Notes under the pieces: generated by a model
The model's database searches: none
What the model saw: the letters and a program-made list of their open reading frames with translations, nothing else
Told to the model about the DNA's origin: nothing
NCBI GenBank assembly: GCA_020073385.1
Contig: JAIQFH010000041.1
Location: forward strand, 1-64,000
Reading direction: 5' to 3'
Length of the DNA: 64,000 bases
Source: Terriglobia bacterium
GTDB lineage: Bacteria > Acidobacteriota > Terriglobia > Terriglobales > Acidobacteriaceae
In this document: piece by piece, positions 11,247 through 20,852 of the stretch
Numbering within the stretch: position 1 is the first letter of the stretch
Layout: each line of letters starts with the position of its first letter
Program-made: the position numbers and the translations under genes

Positions 11247-12581
11247 CTACTGAATCACGATCTTCTTCTGCTGCGTATTCACTCCGCCCTGCGCCGTCTG
11301 CGCCGTCACTGTGATCACGGCTTCTCCCGGCGGCAGCGGCGGCGTGAAATAGTGGAACTGCCCGTCCGCGCTCAGCAGCGGAACTTCGCTGCCGTTCACC
11401 ATCACGCGGGCGCCCTTCTGCGTCTTGCCCGTCACCTCGATCACGTGCCCGTGCTGGATAAACGGATCCAGTTCTAGATCAATCACTTCGGCCGCCTGCC
11501 CCGTAGAGATGATATTGAACCGGTTCTTCTCGCTCTCTGCCGACTCTTTCCCGGCGGTATCGTAAGACTGCACCATCCAGTAGTAGACGCCTTCGCCGAG
11601 ATTGGTGACAGTCACCGCCGCTGTATTCACCTTTTTGTCAACGAGTGTAGAAGAAAAATAAGGATTGCGGGAGATACGAAGGCGGTAACCAACTGCATTC
11701 GTCATGGGCGTCCAGGAAAATTCGACGTCCTTGGTCGGCGCGCCATTGGAAAACAGCGGCGCCATGTTGGCGGGTGCAATCGGCGTGGGCGGTCCGATTT
11801 CCCTCGCCTTCTCAAGATGCGACTGTTGGCCCTGGAAGCTCACCTTCTCCCAATTGCCCAGTTGCACCGTCTCGCCGTTGCGTGTGACTTCGCCGGTACC
11901 TTTCTTCATCAGGATTTCGTGCTGGTCAGCCTTGGGATCGTTATGCACCTGCGCCGCTGACTCCGGAGCCAGCGATGCCGTTGCGCCCGCCACGATCACC
12001 TGCGATTTCGATCCCTGGCTGTAAGTAGCAGTCGAAAGGTCCACCGTTCCTGTGCTGACCGCCACGGCTACATTGGTCTGCTGCTGATCGTTGGCCGAGT
12101 TCTCCTGAATCACGATCAGCGAATCCTGTTTCACCGTATAACTGGTGCCGTCGTTGAACACAACCTTGGCCATGCCTTCCGAGCCAGTTTGAACGACGTC
12201 ACCTTTTTCGAGAGGAATGTGATAGTCCGCCGCGACCCACGCGTTGCCGTTCCCCTTCTTGACGCGCACCGTACCATCGAGTGCTGTGAAGTGTGCCTGT
12301 TGCGCGGTGACCACTCCAGCCCCGGCTGGCGGGGCCATGCCGGCAACTTTCTCCAGCAATTTGCCGGTGACATCGCCCGCTTTCTGCATGGTGTTCTGCG
12401 TGAACTGCGGGAAGGCCACCCGCATGGCAATGAAGAAGATCGCACCCACCGCCAAGACGAGCAGGGCCACGCTGCGGTACGTGATCGTGGTCCACGCGAT
12501 GTGAACCCCCGGTCTGCGACTGTTGGAAGACACTTTGCCCGAAAAACCTCGTGAATATCCGCTAAAGAAAAACGGTAGCAC
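11247..12581 (-). CDS. FecR-domain membrane-anchored protein
   Basis: The likely role is an envelope structural or binding protein; the substrate is unknown. The 444 residues contain one N-terminal membrane segment (about 36-56, SVALLVLAVGAIFFIAMRV), a FecR domain (about 100-215, including PLEKGDVVQTGSEGMAKVVF and DGTSYTVKQDSLIVI) and two beta-sandwich-like regions, one fibronectin-like (WTPMTNAVGYRLRISRNPYFS ... YYWMVQSYDTAGKES). FecR domains outside iron signalling are common in Acidobacteria and often are not sigma regulators; no sigma factor is adjacent. The start is a GTG without a good Shine-Dalgarno, so the N terminus is uncertain. It is divergent from the glycosyltransferase. Confidence 0.75.
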   Translation of the reverse strand: MLPFFFSGYSRGFSGKVSSNSRRPGVHIAWTTITYRSVALLVLAVGAIFFIAMRVAFPQFTQNTMQKAGDVTGKLLEKVAGMAPPAGAGVVTAQQAHFTALDGTVRVKKGNGNAWVAADYHIPLEKGDVVQTGSEGMAKVVFNDGTSYTVKQDSLIVIQENSANDQQQTNVAVAVSTGTVDLSTATYSQGSKSQVIVAGATASLAPESAAQVHNDPKADQHEILMKKGTGEVTRNGETVQLGNWEKVSFQGQQSHLEKAREIGPPTPIAPANMAPLFSNGAPTKDVEFSWTPMTNAVGYRLRISRNPYFSSTLVDKKVNTAAVTVTNLGEGVYYWMVQSYDTAGKESAESEKNRFNIISTGQAAEVIDLELDPFIQHGHVIEVTGKTQKGARVMVNGSEVPLLSADGQFHYFTPPLPPGEAVITVTAQTAQGGVNTQQKKIVIQ

Positions 12582-12800
12582 AGGAAAAACCGTGGAAACA
12601 CACGAGAGTCAGTCCGAAGGTTACCGAAGTGTCGTGTCGTGGAACTGCACAGGCCTTCGTCATCTTGGGGACCCAGGTTTTTTGGGGCCGAGGGCACCAT
12701 ATCCTTTGCCGATTGACGCTCGCGCTGCCGACACCCGAGCCATTTCGTGTGTGCTTACTCCGACACTCACGCCTGAAATCGGCTATGCTGGTGGCCCAAA

Positions 12801-14375
12801 ATGGCCACCTTTCCGGTTTCGGTCAAAGCCCCCAAACGAGATACCTTCGTTTCCTCCGGCATGGCCGTCGTCTGGGCCATCGCCCTGGCAAAATTCCTCC
12901 TCCACCTCTACTTCAACAATCGCTATGGCTACTTCCGCGACGAGTTTGACTACATCTCGTGCGGAGATCATCTGCAGTGGGGATACGTCGATCAGCCGCC
13001 GCTGATTCCTTTCCTCACGCATTTGAGCCGCGCGGTGCTCGGAGACTCGCTGCGCGCCATCCGATTCCTTCCTGCGCTCGCATCCTCATTGCTTGTGGTA
13101 CAGGCCGCGGCCACCGCGCGCCAACTCGGGGGACGCCGCTACGCCCTGCTACTCACTGCGATTTGCGTTGCGGTTGCGCCGCAATATCTCTCGAATGGCG
13201 GATTGCTCGGCACCAACATCCTGGAGCCCAACCTCTGGCTGGGATGCGCGCAGTTTGTGATCCTCGCGATCAAGCGCAATGACCCGCGTTACTGGATCGG
13301 ATTCGGCATCGTGGCCGGCCTCGGTCTGCAAGAGAAATACACGATCGCGGTCTTTGGATTGGGAATTGTCGTCGGCCTGCTGCTCACCGAACCGCGCAGG
13401 ACGTTGCTGAATCGCTGGTTCTGGCTGGCAGGCCTCGCCGCGTTCCTGATCTTTCTCCCCAACATTCTCTGGAACATGCACTACGACTGGCCCTTCTTGC
13501 AGTTGATCCGCGCGATCCGTGCCGAAGGGCGCGATGTGGTTTGGGGACCATTCGCATTCTTCTTCCAGCAATTGCTGGTGGTCGGTCCGATCGCCGGGCC
13601 TGTCTGGCTCGCCGGAGTTGTTGCTTTGCTCTTTTGGCGCCCGTTGAGGCCTTATCGTCTGCTCGGCTGGAGTTATGTTGTCAGCTATATCGTCATATTT
13701 GTTCAGCACGGAAAAAATTACTACCTCGCGCCCGTCTATCCCATGCTGTTTGCTGCCGGAGCGGTCGCCATCGATTCGTTACTCGGTGAGTTTCCGGCCC
13801 GCCGCACATGGTTCAAACCCGTGCTCGCCACAATCATCCTGGCCAATGGGATTTATCTCATCCCGATCACGGTTCCGGTTTTTTCTCCCGAGCGCTTTCT
13901 TGCGTACGCTAAAACGCTCCCGTTCAAACTTCCAGTGAACGAACACTCCCACGCGCGGGCCGCTCTGCCGCAGTGGTACGCCGACCAGTTCGGATGGAAG
14001 GAAATCGCCGATGAAACTGCCGTGGCCTGGAACCGCATCCCGGCGGCCGAGCAGGCCGATTGCGGCATTTTCGTCCAGGATTACGGCCAGGCCGGCGCCA
14101 TCGACTTCTTCGGCCGCCGCGAGGGCTTGCCCGGCGCCATGAGCGGCGACCGCACCTATTGGATCTGGGGACCACACAACTATTCCGGCAACTGCATGAT
14201 CGTGCTCGACGACCGCAAAGAAGTGCTGGAGCGCTACTGGAACCAAGTAGATTTTGTGGGCAGGTCTGCGCCGAATCCCTACGCGCTCGAGCAGCAAATT
14301 CCGATATTCCTGTGCAGAGGGAAGAAGTTCGACTCCTGGGCTGGCCAATGGCCGCACCTGAAGCGCTGGCGCTAA
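12801..14375 (+). CDS. GT-C fold membrane glycosyltransferase (family 39/ArnT-like)
   Basis: The protein probably transfers a sugar from a polyprenyl-phosphate donor on the outer face of the inner membrane. It has 524 residues with about ten hydrophobic segments. The first periplasmic loop holds the acidic pair and motif of PMT/ArnT enzymes (GYFRDEFDYISCGDHLQWGY ... DQPPL, about 36-60). GTNILEPNLWL and GLGLQEKYTIAVFG are also typical of this acidobacterial GT39 group. The C-terminal 170 residues are soluble. The acceptor cannot be told, since no glycan cluster surrounds it. Confidence 0.8.
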   Translation: MATFPVSVKAPKRDTFVSSGMAVVWAIALAKFLLHLYFNNRYGYFRDEFDYISCGDHLQWGYVDQPPLIPFLTHLSRAVLGDSLRAIRFLPALASSLLVVQAAATARQLGGRRYALLLTAICVAVAPQYLSNGGLLGTNILEPNLWLGCAQFVILAIKRNDPRYWIGFGIVAGLGLQEKYTIAVFGLGIVVGLLLTEPRRTLLNRWFWLAGLAAFLIFLPNILWNMHYDWPFLQLIRAIRAEGRDVVWGPFAFFFQQLLVVGPIAGPVWLAGVVALLFWRPLRPYRLLGWSYVVSYIVIFVQHGKNYYLAPVYPMLFAAGAVAIDSLLGEFPARRTWFKPVLATIILANGIYLIPITVPVFSPERFLAYAKTLPFKLPVNEHSHARAALPQWYADQFGWKEIADETAVAWNRIPAAEQADCGIFVQDYGQAGAIDFFGRREGLPGAMSGDRTYWIWGPHNYSGNCMIVLDDRKEVLERYWNQVDFVGRSAPNPYALEQQIPIFLCRGKKFDSWAGQWPHLKRWR

Positions 14376-14677
14376 GCCCTCTGCGGCGCGAACTTCGCCA
14401 ACAGTCCACAGACTGTTTCCACATCGGTAATTGTGGTGTCGCCCATATGCTTCAACGACGCCAGCGAGTGGTTCGCAGCATCTTCATTCCCCAAGCCGCA
14501 CGCGTTCTGAACCAGAATCGGCCAAAAACCCAGGTCGGCGCCTTGCCGGCACGTTGGATCGATGCCGATCTCCAGGGCAATTCCTACCATGATGACGCTG
14601 CGAATCCCCGGCGTGATGATTTCTTCCAGCGATCCTGGAATCTTGATTCCTGAAAACTCTTGCATGGATGACCTCAA
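14372..14677 (-). pseudogene. Truncated isochorismatase-family hydrolase remnant
   Basis: The 101-residue frame matches only the C-terminal half of cysteine hydrolases of the isochorismatase family (VGIALEIGIDPTCRQGADLG, then ILVQNACGLGNEDAANHSL and TTITDVETVCGLL). The N-terminal half with the catalytic Asp and Lys is missing, and the canonical cysteine position reads Gly. Upstream is a palindromic repeat, a possible agent of the truncation. It overlaps the glycosyltransferase end by 4 bases on the opposite strand. A short functional protein is unlikely. Confidence 0.65.
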
Positions 14678-14717
14678 CTCAAAACTCTACCACCCGTGCG
14701 GAATTCGTTGATCCGCC

Positions 14718-14807
14718 CTCTGCGCTCGGCGGGTTTTCTCCGCGCTCTGCGGTTAAAAGGTCTTGAACCGCAGAGATCGCCGAGAACCCCGCGCGGAGTG
14801 CGCAGAG
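14718..14807. repeat. CTCTGCG...CGCAGAG palindromic intergenic repeat
   Basis: A long imperfect inverted repeat with CTCTGCG (14718-14724) paired to CGCAGAG (14801-14807); inside, CTCTGCGGTT pairs with AACCGCAGAG around a short loop. It resembles dispersed CAC-AGAG intergenic palindromes, and a relative lies at 18353-18436. Confidence 0.65.
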
Positions 14808-14923
14808 ACAATCGCGAACAAAACGAAACCTACGAGCCGACGCGCCCTTGCCGCTTCTTCCCCGCAGGTTGTAGCATCAAAAGGTTTGGGCATTCATCGT
14901 TCCGAGCGTAAGGAGACGTCATC

Positions 14924-16459
14924 ATGGCGACCCACACTTTAGCCACCCCCGCAGACCTCAGCAGCACGCAAACGCGTGTATTCAAGAATTTCATTGATGG
15001 CGAGTGGGTGGAATCCTCGACTGGGCAAACTTTCGAAAACCGCAACCCCGCCGACACCCGCGACCTGGTCGGCATCTTCCAGAAGTCAAACAGAGCTGAC
15101 GTGAACACTGCCGTCGACGCGGCCAAGCGCGCCTTCGCCAAGTGGCGACTGGTTCCGGCGCCACGGCGCGCGGAAATCGTATTCCGTGCCGCCGAGATTC
15201 TGATCGAGCGCAAAGAAGATTACGCGCGGGATATGACCCGCGAGATGGGCAAAGTACTGGCCGAGACGCGGGGCGACGTGCAGGAAGCCATCGACGCCGC
15301 TTACTACAACGCGGGCGAGGGTCGCCGCCTCTTCGGTCCCACGGTCCCGTCCGAAATGCCGAACAAGTTTGCCATGGCTGTGCGCCAACCGATCGGCGTC
15401 TGCGGCATGATCACGCCGTGGAATTTCCCCATGGCGATTTCTTCGTGGAAGCTGCTTCCAGCCGTGGTCTGCGGCAATGCCTGCGTTGTCAAGCCCGCGC
15501 AAGACACTCCCCTTTCCACCTTCAACCTGGTTCGCGCCCTCACCGACGCCGGCCTGCCCAAAGGCGTCATCAACATCGTGACCGGATTTGGCGCCGAAGT
15601 GGGCACCCCGCTCGCTGAACATCCCGACGTTCGCGCCGTTTCGCTGACGGGCTCGTCTGCCGTCGGAAAGATCATCGGTGGCATCGCAGCCCAGAGCTTC
15701 AAGCATTGCTCGCTCGAACTCGGCGGCAAGAATCCGATGATCGTTCTCGACGACGCCAACCTCGATCTCGCCATTGAAGGCGCGCTCTGGGGAGCATTTG
15801 GCACCACCGGCCAGCGCTGCACTGCGACCAGCCGGATCATCCTGCAGAAACGCATTTACGCGGAGTTTGTGGAACGCCTTGTGGATCGCGCGAAAAAACT
15901 GAAAGTCGGCAATGGCCTCGACGAAACCGTGCAGATGGGCCCCGCCATCAACCAGAAGCAACTGGAGACCGATCTTGAGTACGTCGAGATTGGCAAGAAC
16001 GAGGGTGCGAAGCTCGTTTGTGGCGGCCACCGCCTCGACAAAGGCGACTATCAATACGGCTGGTTCATGGAGCCAACCGTCTTCATCGACGTCGATCGCA
16101 AGATGCGCATCGCCCAGGAAGAGATTTTCGGACCGGTGGTTTCGATCATCCCTTGCGATGGTATGGAAGACGCTGTAGAGATTGCCAATGGCATCGAGTA
16201 CGGCCTGTCCTCGGCGATCTACACCAAAGACGTGAACAAGGCGTTTGCCGCGATTCGCGATCTCTATGCTGGCATCACCTACGTCAATGCCCCCACGATC
16301 GGAGCCGAGGTCCATCTGCCCTTCGGCGGCACCAAGGCAACCGGCAACGGACACCGCGAGGGAGGCATCGGCGCGATTGAGTTCTACACCGAGTGGAAGT
16401 CAGTCTACGTCGACTACTCCGACAAGTTGCAGAAAGCGCAGATCGACCGCGAGGATTAG
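14924..16459 (+). CDS. NAD(P)-dependent aldehyde dehydrogenase
   Basis: The enzyme oxidises an aldehyde to its acid. The 511-residue protein is complete: PWNFPMA with Asn167, cofactor-site segment around 239-250 ([11 protein letters not shown]), general base Glu265 (LELGGKNP) and nucleophile Cys299 (GQRCTAT). The C-terminal signature [20 protein letters not shown] resembles semialdehyde dehydrogenases such as ketoglutarate-semialdehyde and piperideine-6-carboxylate types, so an amino- or sugar-acid semialdehyde is a reasonable guess. AAGGAG ahead of the ATG gives a clear start. It appears monocistronic, ending in its own terminator. Confidence 0.93.
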   Translation: MATHTLATPADLSSTQTRVFKNFIDGEWVESSTGQTFENRNPADTRDLVGIFQKSNRADVNTAVDAAKRAFAKWRLVPAPRRAEIVFRAAEILIERKEDYARDMTREMGKVLAETRGDVQEAIDAAYYNAGEGRRLFGPTVPSEMPNKFAMAVRQPIGVCGMITPWNFPMAISSWKLLPAVVCGNACVVKPAQDTPLSTFNLVRALTDAGLPKGVINIVTGFGAEVGTPLAEHPDVRAVSLTGSSAVGKIIGGIAAQSFKHCSLELGGKNPMIVLDDANLDLAIEGALWGAFGTTGQRCTATSRIILQKRIYAEFVERLVDRAKKLKVGNGLDETVQMGPAINQKQLETDLEYVEIGKNEGAKLVCGGHRLDKGDYQYGWFMEPTVFIDVDRKMRIAQEEIFGPVVSIIPCDGMEDAVEIANGIEYGLSSAIYTKDVNKAFAAIRDLYAGITYVNAPTIGAEVHLPFGGTKATGNGHREGGIGAIEFYTEWKSVYVDYSDKLQKAQIDRED

Positions 16460-16481
16460 ACTCACTCAAGGCATAGTCAAA

Positions 16482-16506
16482 CCGTCAGAGCCCTGACGGC
16501 TTTTCT
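16482..16506 (+). terminator. Rho-independent terminator of aldehyde dehydrogenase
   Basis: Perfect 7-bp stem CCGTCAG/CTGACGG (16482-16488 and 16493-16499) with loop AGCC, followed by CTTTTCT, 22 bases after the stop codon. Confidence 0.88.
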
Positions 16507-16646
16507 GGTTCCATCGGAAAAACGATTTTGTGCAACTCTGACTCGGCAAGTACCTAGGTAATCTTGTCGGGAACCAGCGTGCGACTTATTGTGACGACGA
16601 GGCCGTTCCGCCGCAATCCTTAACTCCGACTCGACAGGTCGCCCGA

Positions 16647-17006
16647 ATGAATCTTCGTTATCACCGAAGCTGCAACCTTTACCGGACTGCAAGATTCTTT
16701 TCGGTTCTGGCCTGCATACTATTATTCCTGCCGGCGCAGTCTGTACTTGCCCAGAACTCGGGTAAGACTGCTCGCAAAGTGCTTGTGCGGGTTGAACCTG
16801 AATATCCGGCAGTCTTCAAATACGGCCGCTTCCAGGCACATGTCGTCGCACAAGTAACGGTCCTGCCCAACGGAAATGTTTCCCACGTTGATATCAAGTC
16901 CGGCAATCCGATGTTCGCTGAATTCGCCACCAAAGCGTTGATGAAGTGGAAATATGCGCCGGCACCCTCCCAAACGGTGGAGGACGTGTCGTTCAACTTC
17001 GAGTGA
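16647..17006 (+). CDS. Stand-alone secreted TonB C-terminal domain protein
   Basis: This 119-residue protein has a signal peptide (about 1-35, ending SVLAQ) followed directly by a TonB C-terminal fold: VEPEYPAVFKYGRFQAHVVA, VLPNGNVSHVDIKSGNP, and FATKALMKWKYAPAP. Classical TonB has a transmembrane anchor and Pro-rich spacer; both are absent, so it is unlikely to transduce energy itself and may be a periplasmic binding protein. No exbBD genes are near. The 187 bases before it hold the terminator of the preceding gene and little else. Confidence 0.75.
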   Translation: MNLRYHRSCNLYRTARFFSVLACILLFLPAQSVLAQNSGKTARKVLVRVEPEYPAVFKYGRFQAHVVAQVTVLPNGNVSHVDIKSGNPMFAEFATKALMKWKYAPAPSQTVEDVSFNFE

Positions 17007-17134
17007 CCGCCAGGTCACGTCGGGTCACAGTCGCTATTCCTGTTGCCGCAATTGCGGATCTCTTCGTACGATCAGCCGCCATGCATTAGAATTCCCTTTT
17101 GACTGCAGCAATAACTTGTTGCAGTGGGGGTTGT

Positions 17135-18349
17135 ATGGCTCCGACCGCTCAGGCTCACGAGATAACCGCCACTTCTCGATTAAATAACGTCCGCTACGCG
17201 ATTCGCGACCTGGCTTGCGTTGCCGATGAGGTCATCGCCCAGGGACATAAAGTCCTGCCGCTGAACGTCGGCGATCCGCTTAATTTCGATTTCCAGACTC
17301 CGCCGCACATCGTCGAAGCCGTCTACAAAGCTATGCGTGACGGCAAAAACGGTTACGCGCCTTCGCCTGGTGTTCCCGAAGCGCTCGAAGCCATTCGTCG
17401 CGAAGCGGAGCGTAAAGGGATCACCACGGTCCGGGACGTCTTCGTGACTTCAGGCGTGAGCGAGGCCGTCGATCTCTGCCTGACCGCACTGCTGAATGAT
17501 GGTGAAGACGTTCTTACACCCAGCCCGGACTACCCGCTCTACTCGGCCGTCTTGTGCAAGCTTGGCATGCGTCTGAATGCATATGACCTGAACGAAGACG
17601 ACGAATGGCAGCCAGAACTGGACGACATCCGACGCAAACTCACACCGCATACGCGCGCCATCGTCCTTATCAATCCGAACAATCCCACGGGATCGCTGTG
17701 CACGCGGCAGATGCTCGAGCAAGTTGCGGAACTGGCGCGTCGCCACAACCTGATCGTGTTCTCCGATGAGATCTACGACAAATTGATTCTGGAAGACACG
17801 CCGCATATCGCCTTCGCCGCGATCGCGCCCGACGTGCCTTGCATCACGTTTGGCGGCATGTCGAAAAACTATCTCGTTCCCGGATGGCGCGTCGGCTGGG
17901 GGATTGTCTCAGGCGAGGCCGCTGCCGTAAAGACTTACACCGAAGGCGTGCATCGACTCTTGCGCGCTCGCCTGTGTGCCAATCATCCCGAGCAGTACTC
18001 CATCAAGCCCGCGCTCGAGGGCCCGCAGGATCATCTCGTCGAGGTCAAGCGCAAACTACGCTCCCGTCGCGATCTCACCCAGAAGTGGTGCGAGGCTACG
18101 CCGCGCGTAAGTTGCGTGGCCCCTCGCGGCGCATTCTATGCTTATCCGCGCATCAACATTCCCGAGAGCGATGAAGTCTTCGTAAAGGAACTGATCCGCC
18201 AGAAGCATGTGATGGTCGTGCATGGCTCCGGCTTCGGCCAGAAACCCGGCACACAACACTTCCGCATCGTGTTCCTGCCGGATGAAGCGACGCTAACGAA
18301 GGCTTATGCGGGAATCGCGGAGTTTATCCGCGAGCGGTATGGGAACTGA
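17135..18349 (+). CDS. alaA: AlaA-like PLP-dependent alanine/aspartate aminotransferase
   Basis: Class I/II aminotransferase, probably transaminating pyruvate and glutamate to alanine. I take the ATG at 17135, preceded by GTGGGGG at 4 bases, giving 404 residues, the size of E. coli AlaA; the frame stays open 12 codons upstream with no support. Landmarks are NPNNPTG (about 181-187), FSDEIYDK with the PLP-contacting Asp and Tyr, and the Schiff-base lysine near 244 in GGMSKNYLVPGWRVGW. RLLRARLCAN and the HFRIVFLP arginine site also match AlaA. Substrate assignment is by family only. Confidence 0.88.
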   Translation: MAPTAQAHEITATSRLNNVRYAIRDLACVADEVIAQGHKVLPLNVGDPLNFDFQTPPHIVEAVYKAMRDGKNGYAPSPGVPEALEAIRREAERKGITTVRDVFVTSGVSEAVDLCLTALLNDGEDVLTPSPDYPLYSAVLCKLGMRLNAYDLNEDDEWQPELDDIRRKLTPHTRAIVLINPNNPTGSLCTRQMLEQVAELARRHNLIVFSDEIYDKLILEDTPHIAFAAIAPDVPCITFGGMSKNYLVPGWRVGWGIVSGEAAAVKTYTEGVHRLLRARLCANHPEQYSIKPALEGPQDHLVEVKRKLRSRRDLTQKWCEATPRVSCVAPRGAFYAYPRINIPESDEVFVKELIRQKHVMVVHGSGFGQKPGTQHFRIVFLPDEATLTKAYAGIAEFIRERYGN

Positions 18350-18352
18350 TTC

Positions 18353-18436
18353 ACCACAGAGAGCACAGAGATCACGGAGGAGTTGGTGTTCAGATATTCT
18401 GCCACCATCCTTATCTGTGTTTCGTGTCTCAGTGGT
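18353..18436. repeat. ACCACAGAG...CTCAGTGGT intergenic inverted repeat
   Basis: ACCACAGAGAGCACAGAGA at the left and TCTGTGTTTCGTGTCTCAGT at the right form an imperfect inverted repeat spanning the gap between the convergent aminotransferase and SDR genes. It could act as a bidirectional terminator. It is similar in style to the repeat at 14718. Confidence 0.6.
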
Positions 18437-18453
18437 ATGCGATTCGAGTGGCG

Positions 18454-19257
18454 CTATGCCAATCCACCGCCATCGACGACCAGAGCGACCCCGGTAATCC
18501 AACTCGACATCGGGCTGGCTAGAAACAGGACTGCATTCGCGATGTCGTCTGGCGTACCGACCCGAGCCAGCGGACGGTTGGCGGCCTCCCTCATGAAGGT
18601 CTGCGCATCTTCGCCGAGTTGGGTGCATTCGCTGCGCAGCATGGGAGTGTCGACATCACCGGGACAGACACAGTTCACGCGGATATTGTGCTTGCCGTGG
18701 TCGATCGCCATGGCCCGAGTCAGGTTCACGGCGCCGCCTTTTGCGGCGCAATAAGCGGCGGCGCGAGGGCCTCCCTTGAGCGACCAGCCTGATCCGATGT
18801 TGATGATGTTGCCTCCGCCCGCCCGAATCATGTGCGGGACGACTTCGTGCGAGAGAAGATAGATTCCTTTTAGGGTGACGTCGAGGACTCGGTCCCACTC
18901 TTCCTCGGTGAGATCCACTACGTCTTTGCGGATGGCAATGCCCGCGCAGTTGCAGAGGATGTCGATCTTGCTCCGCTTCTCTATGACAGTCTCGACGGCG
19001 CGTCGGCAATCGGCGGCACTGCGAACGTCGCATTTGTTGAAGAGCGCTTCCCCGCCCTGGCTTCGAATTTCCGTGGCAGTCTCTTCGCCCCTTTTGGCAT
19101 CGATGTCGAGCACGGATATGAGTGCTCCCATCTCAGCGAGGCGGAGTGCGATGCCGCGCCCGATTCCGGAGGCGGCGCCGGTAATCATGGCGACCTTGCC
19201 TTCCAGGGATAGAAGCTTGGCGGTGCTTTCCGCGATTTTGCCCATCCGCGCGCTCAT
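18454..19257 (-). CDS. Short-chain dehydrogenase/reductase (SDR)
   Basis: Classical SDR oxidoreductase of 267 residues. The Rossmann motif TGAASGIGRG is at 26-35, followed by CNCAG (102-106), catalytic Ser156 (IINIGSG), Tyr169 and Lys173 (YCAAK), and a C-terminal ITGVALVVDGG typical of the FabG-like branch. VLDIDAK, with Asp after the second strand, suggests preference for NAD over NADP. The start codon overlaps the stop of the upstream aminotransferase by ATGA, so the two are translationally coupled and probably act on the same substrate, which is unknown. Confidence 0.93.
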   Translation of the reverse strand: MSARMGKIAESTAKLLSLEGKVAMITGAASGIGRGIALRLAEMGALISVLDIDAKRGEETATEIRSQGGEALFNKCDVRSAADCRRAVETVIEKRSKIDILCNCAGIAIRKDVVDLTEEEWDRVLDVTLKGIYLLSHEVVPHMIRAGGGNIINIGSGWSLKGGPRAAAYCAAKGGAVNLTRAMAIDHGKHNIRVNCVCPGDVDTPMLRSECTQLGEDAQTFMREAANRPLARVGTPDDIANAVLFLASPMSSWITGVALVVDGGGLA

Positions 19258-20579
19258 GCAACAGTTTCCAACGCCTTCTCCGCCGCTTCCAGTGTACGGT
19301 CAACATCTTCGTCCGTGTGCGCTAGCGTGACGATCGAATGCAACGCTGCCGATGGCGATGCGTATACGCCGAATTCAAATAACGACAACACGAATTTCTG
19401 AAAAGCCGCGCGATCAACGTGCTGGCAGAACTCGCGGTAGTCGCGGATTGCGGGCTGATCGGTGAACATCAACTGGAACATCGGGCCGACATTCTGCACG
19501 ATCACCCCGATACCTTTCTTTTGAAACAAATGTCTGTACCCCTCACATAACCGCTCCGCAATGCGCCAGGTATGACGGAATGCTGTGTTGTTATCCCGAG
19601 TCAAAACGCGCAGGTTGGCTCTGGCGGCGAACATGCCGATGCGCGATCCGTTGTGCGTGCCGTAGTGCAGAACGCCGCCCCATTGCAGAGCGTCCATCAC
19701 CTCGGCGCGGCCGCATAGAGCGGCGACCGGCAAGCCGCAGCCCAGCGCTTTGCCGAAGGTCACAAGGTCCGGCGACAGCTTGTAGTATTCCTGGCAGCCT
19801 CCGGGCGCGATGCGGAACCCGGTCACCGTCTCATCGAGGATGAAAAGAATTCCATTGGTCTTGGCCAGATCCTGCAGGCCCTGCAAATATCCTTTCGCGG
19901 GAGGAATCACGCCCATGTTGGCCATGATGCCTTCCGTGATAATCGCCGCGATCTGGCCGGGATGATTCTCGATCGCACGCTGCAGTGCAGGCAGATCATT
20001 CCACGGGACGATAATCGTGTCATCCAGGGCGCTTCGGTTTAGGCCGGAACTGTCAGGAACTTTCACCGGGTCGCTGCGCAATCCCAGAGAACTCACCGGC
20101 ACCACGTTGGAACTGACCAGAAGGTCGTCGTGCCAGCCGTGGTAATGGCCCTCAAATTTGAGAATCTTCGGACGTCCGGTCACGCCGCGCGCCAAGCGGA
20201 TCGCCGCCATGACCGCTTCGGTGCCGGTATTGGCGAAGCGGACGCGCTCGGCGTTGCGCACCATGAGTTGCAGCATTTCCGCCACTTCCAACTCAATAGG
20301 CGTTGCGGTAGCGAAGTGTGCTCCGGTCGCCACTGCGCCGGTGATAGCTTCGACGACCTCCGGATGTGCGTGGCCCAAGGGTAGCGCGCCAAAGGCCATC
20401 ATCCAGTCGATGTACTCGTTGCCATCGACGTCGTAGATGCAAGAGCCTCGGCCCCGCTCCATGAAGATGGGGTACTTGCCAAAGTTCGCCGGGCCACGGG
20501 AGGAGGAACTGCTGGCCTCGATCAGCACGCCCACGGTGCGCTCGTAGAGTTGACGGGACTCCTCTGTGTTGAAAGCCAA
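19254..20579 (-). CDS. Class III aminotransferase / aminomutase-like PLP enzyme (TTG start)
   Basis: Fold-type I PLP enzyme similar to glutamate-1-semialdehyde aminomutase and class III transaminases. It shows GHAHPEVVEAI, ANTGTEAVMAAIRLAR, the HYHGWHD segment, ILDETVTGFR (PLP-ring Asp) and the Schiff-base lysine in VTFGKALGCGLP. I set the start at a TTG at 20577-20579 with a perfect GGAGGT four bases upstream, giving 441 residues. The frame continues 57 codons further, but that extension encodes a palindromic DNA repeat and has no homology. It forms an operon with the SDR. It is not likely to be the housekeeping hemL, as the GTLSGNP-type loop reads GTHNGSR. Confidence 0.85.
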   Translation of the reverse strand: MAFNTEESRQLYERTVGVLIEASSSSSRGPANFGKYPIFMERGRGSCIYDVDGNEYIDWMMAFGALPLGHAHPEVVEAITGAVATGAHFATATPIELEVAEMLQLMVRNAERVRFANTGTEAVMAAIRLARGVTGRPKILKFEGHYHGWHDDLLVSSNVVPVSSLGLRSDPVKVPDSSGLNRSALDDTIIVPWNDLPALQRAIENHPGQIAAIITEGIMANMGVIPPAKGYLQGLQDLAKTNGILFILDETVTGFRIAPGGCQEYYKLSPDLVTFGKALGCGLPVAALCGRAEVMDALQWGGVLHYGTHNGSRIGMFAARANLRVLTRDNNTAFRHTWRIAERLCEGYRHLFQKKGIGVIVQNVGPMFQLMFTDQPAIRDYREFCQHVDRAAFQKFVLSLFEFGVYASPSAALHSIVTLAHTDEDVDRTLEAAEKALETVA

Positions 20580-20599
20580 TCGGACCTCCGGCTCTCTGA

Positions 20600-20656
20600 T
20601 AGCGCCGGCCGTGGCGGCAAGATGCCGCCCCGACAGCCGCCAGGATGGCGGCGCTA
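20600..20656. repeat. Nested GGCGGC palindromic element
   Basis: TAGCGCC (20600-20606) and GGCGCTA (20650-20656) enclose two hairpins: GGCGGCA/TGCCGCC (20613-20629) and GCCGCCA/TGGCGGC (20636-20652). It lies immediately upstream of the aminotransferase Shine-Dalgarno and resembles dispersed REP-like elements. Confidence 0.75.
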
Positions 20657-20852
20657 CCTGAATCGACCTGCCATGGTACAGCAGAACCGCGCTTGATTGC
20701 TTCTTGTCATGGCTGAGTTCCCAAAGTAACCCGGTTGAAATTGTCTGCAATTTTCGAGTCGCCCGCCATTCTTACTCTGAGCGGCCCTGCCGCCACGTAT
20801 CCCCTAAGAATTTTCAACGTTTCACCAGAACTGTTGGAGTGAGGGTTGAACT

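Noticed and set aside
12131-12700. Long minus-strand frame overlapping the FecR gene start
   Set aside because: It is a shifted frame of the FecR gene with Arg/Ser/Pro-rich, shadow-like composition and no motif.
15086-16354. 422-codon minus-strand frame opposite the aldehyde dehydrogenase
   Set aside because: It is the antisense of a complete enzyme with all catalytic residues; high-GC codon bias makes such frames.
19254-20579. Housekeeping hemL assignment for the class III aminotransferase
   Set aside because: The active-site loop differs and it is coupled to an SDR, so a tetrapyrrole role is not supported.
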